DNA of 46,974 nucleotides from an uncultured Oscillibacter sp. (GTDB lineage Bacteria; Bacillota; Clostridia; Oscillospirales; Oscillospiraceae): positions 1 to 46,974 of the forward strand of contig CAJTZL010000017.1 of assembly GCA_910583695.1 (NCBI GenBank), in the 5' to 3' direction. Positions 15,102-22,627 of this stretch are shown piece by piece (position 1 is the stretch's first letter; the number at the start of each line of letters is the position of its first letter). The notes beneath the pieces are model-generated. The model was not told where the DNA came from and searched no databases. It saw only the letters and a program-made list of their open reading frames with translations. The position numbers were made by a program, and so were the translations under genes.

Positions 15102-16616
15102 ATGGAATCGTTACAATTACTGTTTAACGGCTTTGCGGTGGCCCTGAGCGTACAGAACATCGGCGCCGCGCTGCTGGGCGCGGTCCTGGGTCTGGTGGTG
15201 GGCGCCATGCCGGGCATCGGCTCTCTGGCAGGTTGTGCGCTGCTGCTGCCCATCACCTTTGGATTTAACCCCACCACGGCCATTATCATGTTAGGCGCGA
15301 TTTATTATTCCAACATGTACGGCGGAGCCTTCAGCGCCATTCTCATCAACATTCCTGGCGATGCGCCGGCCATCATGACGGCCATGGACGGCTATCCCCT
15401 TACCCGACAGGGACGGCCCGGTCAGGCATTGATGGCGGCGAACCTGGCCTCTTGCATCGGCGGGACCATCGGCATGGTCATCCTAGTGTTCCTGGGGCCT
15501 GCCCTGGCCAGCTTCGGCCTGAACTTCGGTCCCTCCGAGATGTCCATGATGATGCTGGTGGCCATGACGTCCATCAGCTGGCTGGTGGGTGAAAGCCCGC
15601 TGCTTGGGATCATTTGCACCTGCCTTGGCATCCTGCTGTCTACAATGGGAATCGACATCGTCTCCGGCACAATCCGATATGACTTTGGAAATATGTACCT
15701 TCTCAGCGGCATCAATTTCATTCCCCTAGTCATTGGGTTTATCGGCATGGCCCAGGTGCTGGAGCTGACGGAGGACCCGCGAAACTCCGCCGATGTGGAT
15801 GAGAGCCTGGGCAAAAAGCTGACATTGCGGAACAGCCTGCTGTCCAAACAGGAATTCAAACGCATCCTCCGTCCCAGCATCCGCTCCGGCTTGCTGGGCA
15901 CCTTCGTCGGTTTCCTGCCCGGCGCCGGCGCTACGGCCGGTTCCTTCCTCAGCTACGCGCTGGAGAAAAAGTCCAACAAGAGCAAGGTTCCCCTGGGTGA
16001 GGGCGCTGTGGAGGGCATCGCCGCATCCGAGGCCGCCAACAATGCCGCGGCCGCCGGCGCCTTTGGCCCTCTGCTGAGCCTAGGCATCCCCGGCTCCGGC
16101 ACCACAGCCGTCCTGCTGGGCGGACTGATGATGTGGGGCCTGAATCCCGGCCCCATGCTGTTCTCCTCGGAGCCGGAATTCACATGGGGCCTGATCGCCT
16201 CCTTGTTTGTTTCCAACCTGATCGCGCTGGCCATCGCCCTTTGCATCATTCCCTGGATCATCAAGCTGCTGAAGGTGCCTGTTGGCATTATGATCCCCAG
16301 CATCGTGGTGGTTTGCTTTGTGGGGTCCTTCTCTACCAGCAATTCCATGTTCGGCGTGGTGGTCATGATGATCGGCGGCGTGCTGGGTTACATCTTTAAG
16401 AAGAACGAGATCCCCGTATCGCCTCTGCTGCTGTCCTTTGTGCTCTCCAGCACGTTGGAGACCAATATCCGCCGGGCCTTCATCGCCTCCCAGGGCGGCC
16501 TGCGGCTGTTCTATACCCGTCCCATTACCCTGGTTCTGTTGGGCATCTTCCTGTTCATCGTTTGTACCCCTATGGTAAAAGCCATTTTGAAAAAAAGCAA
16601 GTCCAGTAAATCGTAA
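15102..16616 (+). CDS. tctA: Tripartite tricarboxylate transporter large membrane subunit (TctA)
   Basis: A 504-residue polytopic protein of full family length with the conserved N-terminal GxMPGIGSLAG region (GAMPGIGSLAGCALLLPI) and the repeated later motif GFLPGAGATAGSFLSYALEK. A third conserved block reads LLSLGIPGSGTTAVLLGGLMMWGL. These are diagnostic of the TctA permease. About eleven to twelve hydrophobic segments are visible. The start ATG 15102 has GGAGG eight bases upstream. It lies between tctB and tctC. Substrates of the family are citrate and other carboxylates; the one here is not known. Confidence 0.95.
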   Translation: MESLQLLFNGFAVALSVQNIGAALLGAVLGLVVGAMPGIGSLAGCALLLPITFGFNPTTAIIMLGAIYYSNMYGGAFSAILINIPGDAPAIMTAMDGYPLTRQGRPGQALMAANLASCIGGTIGMVILVFLGPALASFGLNFGPSEMSMMMLVAMTSISWLVGESPLLGIICTCLGILLSTMGIDIVSGTIRYDFGNMYLLSGINFIPLVIGFIGMAQVLELTEDPRNSADVDESLGKKLTLRNSLLSKQEFKRILRPSIRSGLLGTFVGFLPGAGATAGSFLSYALEKKSNKSKVPLGEGAVEGIAASEAANNAAAAGAFGPLLSLGIPGSGTTAVLLGGLMMWGLNPGPMLFSSEPEFTWGLIASLFVSNLIALAIALCIIPWIIKLLKVPVGIMIPSIVVVCFVGSFSTSNSMFGVVVMMIGGVLGYIFKKNEIPVSPLLLSFVLSSTLETNIRRAFIASQGGLRLFYTRPITLVLLGIFLFIVCTPMVKAILKKSKSSKS

Positions 16617-16643
16617 TCAAATTTTATTAGGAGGAAATGTATT

Positions 16644-17678
16644 ATGAAAAAGAAGATCCTGAGTGTTCTGGCATCCCTGCTGATCGTGGCGTCCCTGGCC
16701 GCCTGCGGCGGCAGCCCCACCCCCGCAGACAGCTCCCAACCCGCCGGCGGTGAGCCCAAGGACGCCGCCGCCCAGCCCCAGCAGACAGAAGCGTTCACCC
16801 CCAAGGGCAACATTGATTTCCTGGTCAGCTCCAAGGCCGGCGGCGGCTCCGACATCTTCACCCGTTCGATCACCGATATCGCCTCCAAGAAGGGCATCGT
16901 AACCAACGCCTTTGTGGTCAACAACAAGCAGGACGGCAACGGACAGATTGCTCGCCGCGATGTGAAGGACGCCAAGGGTGACGCCGCCGATTCCACGCTG
17001 CTCTGCTTCTCCACCGGCGACTTGTCCTCCATGCTCAGCAATGGTGGTCTGACCATGGCGGACTTCAGACCCATCGCGGTCATGGCCGCCGATAAGCACC
17101 TGCTGTTTACCAACGCCAAGAGCTCTAAGTATGCCAGCTTCGAGGAAGTGGTCGAGGCCGCCAAGGCCGGCGAGCAGATCATCGTGGGCGGCACTTCTTC
17201 CGACGAGCGCAACGTCTACGACATGCTGGTTCAGTCCCTGGGCCTGGAGGAGAACTTCAGCTACATCGTCTTCGGCTCTTCCAGCGAGACCATGACCGCT
17301 CTGCTGGGCGGCCACGTGGACCTGGGCATGTCTAAGCCCGCCGCCTCCAAGGAGTACGTTCTTTCCGGCGACATCAACCCCGTCCTGGCCCTCAGCTCCG
17401 AGCGTTTCAGCGCCCCCTTTGACGCCGCCCCCACCGCCAACGAACTAGGTTACGGCGTGATCGAGCTGCCCGTGTGGCGCGGCGTCATCGGTTCCGTCAA
17501 CATGAGCGACGAGGCCGTGAATTATTGGAACGACGTGTGCAGGCAGGTTACTGAGACCGACGAGTGGAAGACTGACTATCTGGAGAAGAACCTGCTGGTC
17601 AACAACTATATGAACGTAGAGGATTCTACCGCTACGATGCTGGCCGCCGAGCAGTCCATCCTGAACGCCGCAGGCTGA
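16644..17678 (+). CDS. tctC: Tripartite tricarboxylate transporter binding lipoprotein (TctC)
   Basis: A 344-residue extracytoplasmic solute-binding protein. It has a lipoprotein signal with lipobox LAAC (MKKKILSVLASLLIVASLAAC), then a Gly/Ser/Pro-rich linker and a TctC-type fold beginning GNIDFLVSSKAGGGSDIFTR, the usual substrate-loop region. It should be lipid-anchored outside the membrane and deliver ligand to TctAB. The start ATG 16644 follows GGAGG. Codon use here is strongly biased (AAG, CTG, GCC), fitting high expression. It is the last gene before a strong hairpin. Confidence 0.94.
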   Translation: MKKKILSVLASLLIVASLAACGGSPTPADSSQPAGGEPKDAAAQPQQTEAFTPKGNIDFLVSSKAGGGSDIFTRSITDIASKKGIVTNAFVVNNKQDGNGQIARRDVKDAKGDAADSTLLCFSTGDLSSMLSNGGLTMADFRPIAVMAADKHLLFTNAKSSKYASFEEVVEAAKAGEQIIVGGTSSDERNVYDMLVQSLGLEENFSYIVFGSSSETMTALLGGHVDLGMSKPAASKEYVLSGDINPVLALSSERFSAPFDAAPTANELGYGVIELPVWRGVIGSVNMSDEAVNYWNDVCRQVTETDEWKTDYLEKNLLVNNYMNVEDSTATMLAAEQSILNAAG

Positions 17679-17698
17679 CCTCCCCGGCCTCCCATAAA

Positions 17699-17728
17699 AC
17701 TGGAGTACGGCGAATGCCGTACTCCAGT
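17699..17728 (+). terminator. Strong hairpin after tctC
   Basis: ACTGGAGTACGGC (17699-17711), loop GAAT, GCCGTACTCCAGT (17716-17728) form a perfect 13-bp stem. The following sequence is only moderately T-rich, so it may act as a leaky terminator or as an RNA-stabilising 3' end before the MATE gene. Confidence 0.65.
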
Positions 17729-17768
17729 TCCTGCTATTTATTGCGGTGTCTCTGAGAGGAGGTATATT

Positions 17769-19151
17769 TTGGAAAGCAGCCAAGATTTCTGCCAAGGCAG
17801 CGTCGCCCGCTGTATTTTGCGCATGGCCGTCCCCATGACCATCGCGCAGTTGGTAAACGTGCTCTACAATATTACCGATCGTTTTTTCATCGGGCATATG
17901 GGCGATGGAGCCAGCCTGGGACTGACCGGCGTGGGCGTTGTATTTCCGCTCATCAGCATAATTACGGCGTTTACAAACCTGTTTGGAATGGGCGGCGCGC
18001 CTCTGTGCTCCATCGCCCGGGGAAAACAAGAGACCTTGTTGGCGGAACGGATCATGGGAACGACCTGTTTTATGCTGCTGGTCACTGCGGGACTGCTGAC
18101 CGCCCTGGGTGCCCTTCTGGCAAAGCCCCTGCTGTTCTGGTTTGGCGCCAGCGCGGACACCTACCCTTATGCGTCCGCATATTTTTCCGTGTACATCTGG
18201 GGAACGCCCGCTGCCATGCTGAGCCTTGGTATGAATGGATTTGTCAATAGCCAGGGCTTTGGAAGGACCGGCATGCTGACGATTGCCGTCGGCGCGGCTG
18301 CCAACATGGCTCTGGATCCTCTGCTGATCTACGGTTTTGGCTTGGGCGTCCGCGGCGCCGCAATCGCCACCGTCATCTCCCAGTTGCTGTCCGCCGTCTG
18401 GGTTATGCGCTTTTTAACCGGCCCCCGCGCCATTTTAAAGCTGCGACGCAGCCTGGTCGGCTGGCAGCCGGCACTTTTGTGGGAGGTGGTGCGGCTGGGC
18501 TTCTGCCATTTTATCATGTCTTTTACGAACGCCGCCACGCAGCTGGCGTACAATACGGCGCTTCGTTCCATGGGCGGTGATGTATATATTGGCGCCATGA
18601 CGGTCATCAACTCTCTGCGGGAGGTGGTGACCATGCCCGCCAACGGGATTACTGGCGGAGCCCAGCCGGTACTGGGGTACAACTACGGCGCCAAGGCCTA
18701 TGACCGGGTCCGGCAGGGCGTCATGTGCATGGCAGGCATCTGCACTGTTTATATGCTGCTGGCCTGGGGGGTTGTGTTTCTGTTCCCGGAGGCGCTGATC
18801 CGCTTTTTTAACGACGACGCAGAGTTGGTTGCCGTAGGCGCCCGCCTGCTCCATATCTACTTTTTCGGCTTTTGCTTTATGGCGCTGCAAATGTCCGGCC
18901 AGGCGGTGTTCACGTCTCTGGGAAAAGCCGGGTATGCCATCTTCTTCTCCCTATTTCGCAAGGTTGGCTTGGTAATCCCTCTGATCTTCCTGCTGCCAGG
19001 CTTTCTGGGCATCGACGGCGTTTTGTGGTCTGAACCGATCTCCAATCTGATTGGTGGAACGGCCTGTTTTCTGGCTATGGTCCATACGGTCTGGAAGGTA
19101 CTGGGGAAAACGGAGGAAAATCTCCAAACGGGCAGGGATTTGGAATCGTGA
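17769..19151 (+). CDS. MATE-family efflux transporter
   Basis: A 460-residue protein with twelve predicted membrane segments in two homologous halves. The MATE patterns are visible: SVARCILRMAVPMTIAQLVNVLY at the start and NGITGGAQPVLGYNYGAK at the start of half two. These exporters swap drugs or metabolites for Na+ or H+. The start is TTG at 17769 with AGAGGAGG nine bases upstream. It lies 90 bases after tctC beyond a hairpin, so it may be the last gene of the same transcript. The substrate is unknown; a role in removing a toxic product of the imported compound is speculation. Confidence 0.93.
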   Translation: MESSQDFCQGSVARCILRMAVPMTIAQLVNVLYNITDRFFIGHMGDGASLGLTGVGVVFPLISIITAFTNLFGMGGAPLCSIARGKQETLLAERIMGTTCFMLLVTAGLLTALGALLAKPLLFWFGASADTYPYASAYFSVYIWGTPAAMLSLGMNGFVNSQGFGRTGMLTIAVGAAANMALDPLLIYGFGLGVRGAAIATVISQLLSAVWVMRFLTGPRAILKLRRSLVGWQPALLWEVVRLGFCHFIMSFTNAATQLAYNTALRSMGGDVYIGAMTVINSLREVVTMPANGITGGAQPVLGYNYGAKAYDRVRQGVMCMAGICTVYMLLAWGVVFLFPEALIRFFNDDAELVAVGARLLHIYFFGFCFMALQMSGQAVFTSLGKAGYAIFFSLFRKVGLVIPLIFLLPGFLGIDGVLWSEPISNLIGGTACFLAMVHTVWKVLGKTEENLQTGRDLES

Positions 19152-19331
19152 AAACCTAGAACTTCGATGATATTTCAAGAAAGGAAATCGGCTTTTAGCT
19201 TCGCTTTGTATATCAATAGCACAGTTTGAATTTACGTTTGACGGGTGCTTTAATCAGCGGTTTTTTAGAAATGATAATCAAGCCTCCTTTCTGCCCCCCT
19301 AGATGTTATCAGCTAAATCTGATAATAGGAA

Positions 19332-20303
19332 TTATGAACAAAAATCCTGCTGGTGTTCATGTTTCAACGTATACCTCTGTTTTAATTCCTCAAACACATC
19401 CTCCGGAATGGACTCGATGAAATCCTGATACTCCCGCAGCTCATAGAGCAGTGATTCCTTCTTCTGCCGCTCCTGTTGCTGGAGCCACTGCGCCCTCTGC
19501 TCATTTTGCCGCAGGATCGTTTCGTTTTGCTCCATGATTTTCAGCTGGGCATCATAGGGCCGCAGCTTGGCCTCGAAAGCGTTGACCTGGGGATACCAGT
19601 CCATCAGCAGTTTCAGGATTTTTTCTCTCTGCTTTCCGGCGTTCAACGTACCGATGCTTTTGATTTCCTTCCGAATCTACTTCATCTCCCCTGTCAGCTG
19701 GTGAGCCTGTTTATAAAGCCAGGTGGGGACGTGTTTTCGCTTGGTAACGGCGGCGGATTGGCCCCGTTCCAGTTGAGGAAACTCCTCCGCCATGAAGTCG
19801 TGAAATTTGTCCTGCCAGTGAACCAGCTTGTCCCGACCGCCCATGATCTCTTTGGCAGACAGACGGTTGTCCTTGGTCAAAGGGACAAAGCACAAATGCA
19901 TATGCGGATTGCGTTCGTCCATGTGAACAACGGCGGAGAAAATATTTTCCGCACCGACCTCCTTTTGGAGGAATTTAAGTGCCCGCTCGAAATAGCGGCG
20001 GACCACCTCGGGTTTCATAGCAGCGAGAAACTCCGGCGAGGCGGTAACGATGGTGTCGATGAATTTCACACTGTCCTTCCGCACCTTGCACTTCGGGTTT
20101 TCTCTCTGTGCTTTTTCAATACGAGTCTGGATTTCCCCGTAGTATTTCAACTGCGGTTCCACCAGATGATAGTTGAGGTGAGAACGGTTGCTGTCAATAT
20201 CCGGGTTGCTGGCGTATCGCTCCTTTTTCCGCTCGATGTGCTTTTCGAGAGCGGATGCGGGACCGCCCTTGCGTTTCTCAAATCGTAAGATCGCATATGG
20301 CAT
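19332..20303 (-). pseudogene. MobV-like relaxase gene interrupted by an in-frame amber codon
   Basis: The N-terminal 208 residues start at ATG 20303 (AAGGAG upstream) and hold the relaxase domain. It begins MPYAILRFEKRKGG and has the metal-binding pattern HMDERNPHMHLCF and the downstream SAKEIMGGRDKLVHWQD block of Pre/Mob enzymes. A TAG at 19677-19679 then stops the frame. The same frame continues without shift as IRKEIKSIGTLNAGKQREK and a Gln/Glu-rich coiled-coil tail to the TAA at 19332. The catalytic part is complete, so a shortened relaxase might still nick DNA. The tail, usually needed for dimerisation or membrane contact, would be lost. It would mobilise the element with a helper. Confidence 0.85.
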
Positions 20304-20399
20304 AATAGAAACTCCTTCTGTAAAAACGTGAATGGACGGTAGACGAAAGCTTTTTCACATACCGCCCCGCCATGCGGGCCCCGCCGCCGAAGGACTGGC

Positions 20400-20640
20400 G
20401 CTGAACCTGCCGGACTGGCAAAGCGGCGGTTCCCACGCCCACGCAAACGCCCGGCCCTTGGAAGGGGGGCCAGTCGTTTGCGCGTGCGGTTGTCGGAGCG
20501 GTATAACTTACTAGACCTTGCCGTTGGCAAGGTCGTGCGGCCGGGGACACCCCAGCACCCCATTTGCGGCTTTGCTCCTGCCTGGAGGCAGGGCTTTGCC
20601 TCGTGACTGCCACCCTGCGGGGCGGCAGTCCCATCGCCCA
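20400..20640. other. Candidate origin of transfer upstream of the relaxase
   Basis: A GC-rich, gene-free stretch directly upstream of the relaxase start carries clustered inverted repeats. These are ACCTTGCC-GTT-GGCAAGGT (20515-20533), CCTGCCT-GG-AGGCAGG (about 20578-20593) and GACTGCC...GGCAGTC (about 20603-20628). The AT-rich GTATAACTTACTAG lies just before the first. Position beside mob and the hairpin cluster are the only evidence; no nic consensus was recognised. Confidence 0.35.
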
Positions 20641-20738
20641 CGGGGCGGGACGAGGGACGGTGGACGAGGGTTTATCACAGAGAAACAAAAACAGCGCCCG
20701 CAGTTTTGCGGATGCCGTCATAGCGTATATAAAGAATG

Positions 20739-20834
20739 ATCTCCCGAATATAATAGTAATTCGGGAGATTATTTCGCACGCCGCCTTGAATTATCTCCCA
20801 GAATATGATATGATTCGGGAGATAATAAGTGGAC
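20739..20834 (+). promoter_or_regulatory. fic promoter with an array of four CTCCC-GAAT half-sites
   Basis: TTGAAT (20786-20791), 17-base spacer, TATGAT (20809-20814) is a strong promoter. Two large dyads lie around it. One is CTCCCGAAT...ATTCGGGAG just upstream (about 20742-20768). The other, ATTATCTCCC(A)GAAT...ATTCGGGAGATAAT (about 20790-20827), spans the spacer, -10 and start site. A dimeric repressor at these sites would block transcription of fic. Confidence 0.75.
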
Positions 20835-20847
20835 TGAGGGTGATTGT

Positions 20848-21891
20848 ATGCGGGACTTCGACTACACAAAATTGAAAGGCCGGACCTGGGACAGCGAGAT
20901 TTTAGGCTATGTGGCCCAAATCCATGAGTACAAGGGGCGGCAACAGACCTTGCTGAAACAGCGGCCGCTGGAGTTGGAGCGCCTGGTGGAAATCGCTAAG
21001 GTGCAGAGTACGGAGGCGTCCAATGAGATCGAGGGCATCCGCACGACGAACACGCGCCTGAAACAGCTTTGTGCCGATAAGACGGCTCCCAGAACACGGG
21101 ATGAAAAGGAAATCATGGGCTACCGGGATGTGCTGAACACCATCCATGAGAGCTATGAATATATTCCTTTGCGGCCCAGCTATATTCTCCAGCTTCACCG
21201 GGACCTGTACCGTTATTCCGAGAAAGGAATCGGCGGCAGCTTTAAGAACACGCAAAACTACATCAGCGCCACGGACACGGCGGGTAACACCTTTGTACTG
21301 TTCACACCCCTGCCGCCTTATGAGACACCGGGGGCAATTGAGAAAATCTGCGACAGTTATAACCGTGTCATCGATACCCAGGAGATAGACCCGTTAATCC
21401 TGATCCCGGTAGCGATTCATGACTTTCTCTGCGTTCACCCCTTCAACGACGGCAACGGCAGAATGAGCCGCCTGCTGACCACACTGCTGCTCTACCGGGC
21501 CGGTTATCATGTGGGAAAGTATATCTCCCTGGAAAGCAAAATCGCCAAAAACAAGGGCCTGTACTACAATGCCCTAGAAGCCAGTCAGGGCGGCTGGCAC
21601 GAGAACCGAGATGGCCCCACGCCGTTCATCAAATATCTGCTCTCTGTGATTCTAGCGGCCTACCGGGACTTCGACGAACGCATGGAGCTGGTGAGCGATA
21701 AACTCCCTGCCATTGAGGTGGTGCGCCGGGCCGTGGAAAGCAAGGTCGGGAAATTCACAAAGACCGACATCCTGGAGTTCTGCCCGACGCTGGGCAAAAC
21801 CTCCGTAGAAAGTTCTCTCAAGCAGTTGGTCGACGAGGGCGTCCTCGTCAAGCACGGAAAGGGCCGGGCGACTTTCTACACCAGAGCCTGA
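20848..21891 (+). CDS. Class II Fic protein with C-terminal winged-helix domain
   Basis: A 347-residue Fic enzyme expected to transfer AMP (or another nucleotide moiety) to a target hydroxyl. The canonical motif HPFNDGNGR begins at His197. The N-terminal Fic_N region contains the inhibitory helix motif S58-NEI-E62-G63, the (S/T)xxxE(G/N) signature, placing it in class II. The C terminus (about 285-347, KTDILEFCPTLGKTSVESSL) looks like a winged helix-turn-helix, so the protein could bind its own operator array. The start ATG 20848 has GAGGG upstream. It is a single gene at the right end of the element, without a separate antitoxin gene. A toxin-like or maintenance role is possible but unproven. 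Confidence 0.92.
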   Translation: MRDFDYTKLKGRTWDSEILGYVAQIHEYKGRQQTLLKQRPLELERLVEIAKVQSTEASNEIEGIRTTNTRLKQLCADKTAPRTRDEKEIMGYRDVLNTIHESYEYIPLRPSYILQLHRDLYRYSEKGIGGSFKNTQNYISATDTAGNTFVLFTPLPPYETPGAIEKICDSYNRVIDTQEIDPLILIPVAIHDFLCVHPFNDGNGRMSRLLTTLLLYRAGYHVGKYISLESKIAKNKGLYYNALEASQGGWHENRDGPTPFIKYLLSVILAAYRDFDERMELVSDKLPAIEVVRRAVESKVGKFTKTDILEFCPTLGKTSVESSLKQLVDEGVLVKHGKGRATFYTRA

Positions 21892-21901
21892 CGCTCACAG
21901 C

Positions 21902-21988
21902 TTGCTAACAGTTCTTCGAAAAACGTGCTTTTGGCCTCTATTTTCTGAACGAGTTGAAACAAGCGGCTTTGCACCAGCAAAGCCGCTT
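21902..21988. repeat. Right-end element sites: arm-like TTGCTAACAG and a 12-bp dyad
   Basis: TTGCTAACAG (21902-21911) repeats 5843-5852 at the left end and could be an integrase arm site. AAGCGGCTTTGC-ACCA-GCAAAGCCGCTT (21961-21988) is a perfect dyad without a U-run, between fic and attR; it may be a terminator-like end or a recombination-protein site. Confidence 0.45.
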
Positions 21989-22061
21989 GCCGCAAGGGAT
22001 TGCTCCGTTTTCAAGAGCCAACAAACGCCGTCCCGGGACCCAAAAGCCGCCCCTTCCCAAC

Positions 22062-22121
22062 GACTCGAAATCAGGTGTACCCGCAAGGGTACCGTGGGTT
22101 CGAATCCCACCCGCTGCGCCA
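22062..22121 (+). pseudogene. attR core plus 3' half of host tRNA-Ser(CGA)
   Basis: GACTCGAAATC (22062-22072) repeats attL exactly. It continues as anticodon-stem 3' strand TCAGG, long variable arm GTACCC-GCAA-GGGTAC, T-arm GTGGG-TTCGAAT-CCCAC, acceptor CCGCTGC (22111-22117), discriminator G and CCA. Acceptor and anticodon stems pair only with the half at 5705-5746, not with sequence immediately upstream here. No promoter reads into this half, so the split gene should be silent. Confidence 0.92.
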
Positions 22122-22125
22122 GCTC

Positions 22126-22242
22126 AGGAATTTCCCTTACCGCTGCGCTTCCCGCCCCGAAGGGGCGGAAAGCTCCGCCGGACGGGAAATTCCTTCGCTT
22201 TCACCCGCGAACCGCTTTGCTGGGTTCGCGGGTGATTTTTTT
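22126..22242 (+). terminator. Long dyad and terminator of the original tRNA-Ser
   Basis: AGGAATTTCCC (22126-22136) pairs with GGGAAATTCCT (22184-22194), enclosing CCGCCCC-GAA-GGGGCGG. CACCCGCGAACC (22202-22213) then pairs with GGTTCGCGGGTG (22223-22234), followed by eight Ts. The last stem is a clear rho-independent terminator. Confidence 0.85.
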
Positions 22243-22335
22243 TACGAGGGACGGGGGCTTGGGCTGCGGCTTTGTGGGATTTGTAGAAACTTTGTGGTTT
22301 GAAATGGGCGTTTTGTGGAATCTGGCGGGAAGCGC

Positions 22336-22364
22336 TTGACAAGGTCAACCTTGCCGGGTATACT
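22336..22364 (+). promoter_or_regulatory. Consensus promoter of the purine operon
   Basis: TTGACA (22336-22341), 17-base spacer, TATACT (22359-22364). The dyad CAAGG-TCAA-CCTTG (22340-22353) overlaps the end of the -35 and the spacer and could be an operator. RNA should start near 22371, ten bases before the riboswitch. Confidence 0.88.
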
Positions 22365-22380
22365 GCCGTTTGTAAATACT

Positions 22381-22480
22381 GGCTTGTATAAGTTCATGAT
22401 TGGATGAGCGTTTCTACCAACTGCCGGAACAGTTGACTACAAGTTTTTGGGCCCTGCCCTGAAACTTGTGGTCTTTTTGT
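22381..22480 (+). promoter_or_regulatory. Purine (guanine-class) riboswitch, apparent ON switch
   Basis: The aptamer is 22381-22445. P1 is CTTGT (22383-22387) with ACAAG (22439-22443). P2 is GTTCAT/ATGAGC with loop GATTGG. The conserved J2/3 GTTTCTAC is present, and P3 is CAACTG/CAGTTG with loop CCGGAA. J3/1 is ACTAC, with C at the ligand-pairing position, as in guanine-type aptamers. The GG and CC of the two loops can kiss. Both loops are one base shorter than usual. The P1 3' strand is also the start of a terminator, ACAAGTTT (22439-22446) with AAACTTGT (22462-22469) followed by a T-rich run. Ligand binding should therefore prevent termination. Confidence 0.85.
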
Positions 22481-22627
22481 TTTGGCGGTTTTTTGTTTTC
22501 CCTCGCCGGCGAAGGAAGACCGCGCCCTCCGATATTGGCGGACGCCCTGTGCGCACCGGACGACTGCTCATGCACTTATCCTGCCCGTATGATCTCACGC
22601 GGAAGCCGCGTATTTGGGAGGTAACGC

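Larger units (their letters stand above)
5736..22072. mobile_element. Integrated mobilizable element inside tRNA-Ser(CGA), about 16.3 kb
   Basis: The boundaries are the two GACTCGAAATC copies at 5736-5746 and 22062-22072, each joined to one half of the same tRNA gene. Inside are a tyrosine integrase and small HTH proteins near the left end, a MobV-like relaxase and hairpin-rich oriT candidate near the right end, and metabolic cargo between. No conjugation (type IV secretion) genes are present, so it fits an integrative mobilizable element or a decayed one. The relaxase and two accessory genes carry inactivating changes, while integrase, excisionase-like gene and both ends look intact. Unusually it does not restore the target tRNA but brings its own tRNA-Ser(CGA). 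Confidence 0.9.

Noticed and set aside
17769..19151. MATE gene as part of an antibiotic resistance cassette
   Set aside because: No other resistance gene, and MATE substrate cannot be inferred; its position after tctC favours a metabolic export role at least as much.
5705..22121. Split tRNA genes joined by trans-splicing
   Set aside because: The 11-bp direct repeat at the two cut points, an integrase and a relaxase between them explain the halves by element insertion; bacterial trans-spliced tRNAs are not established.
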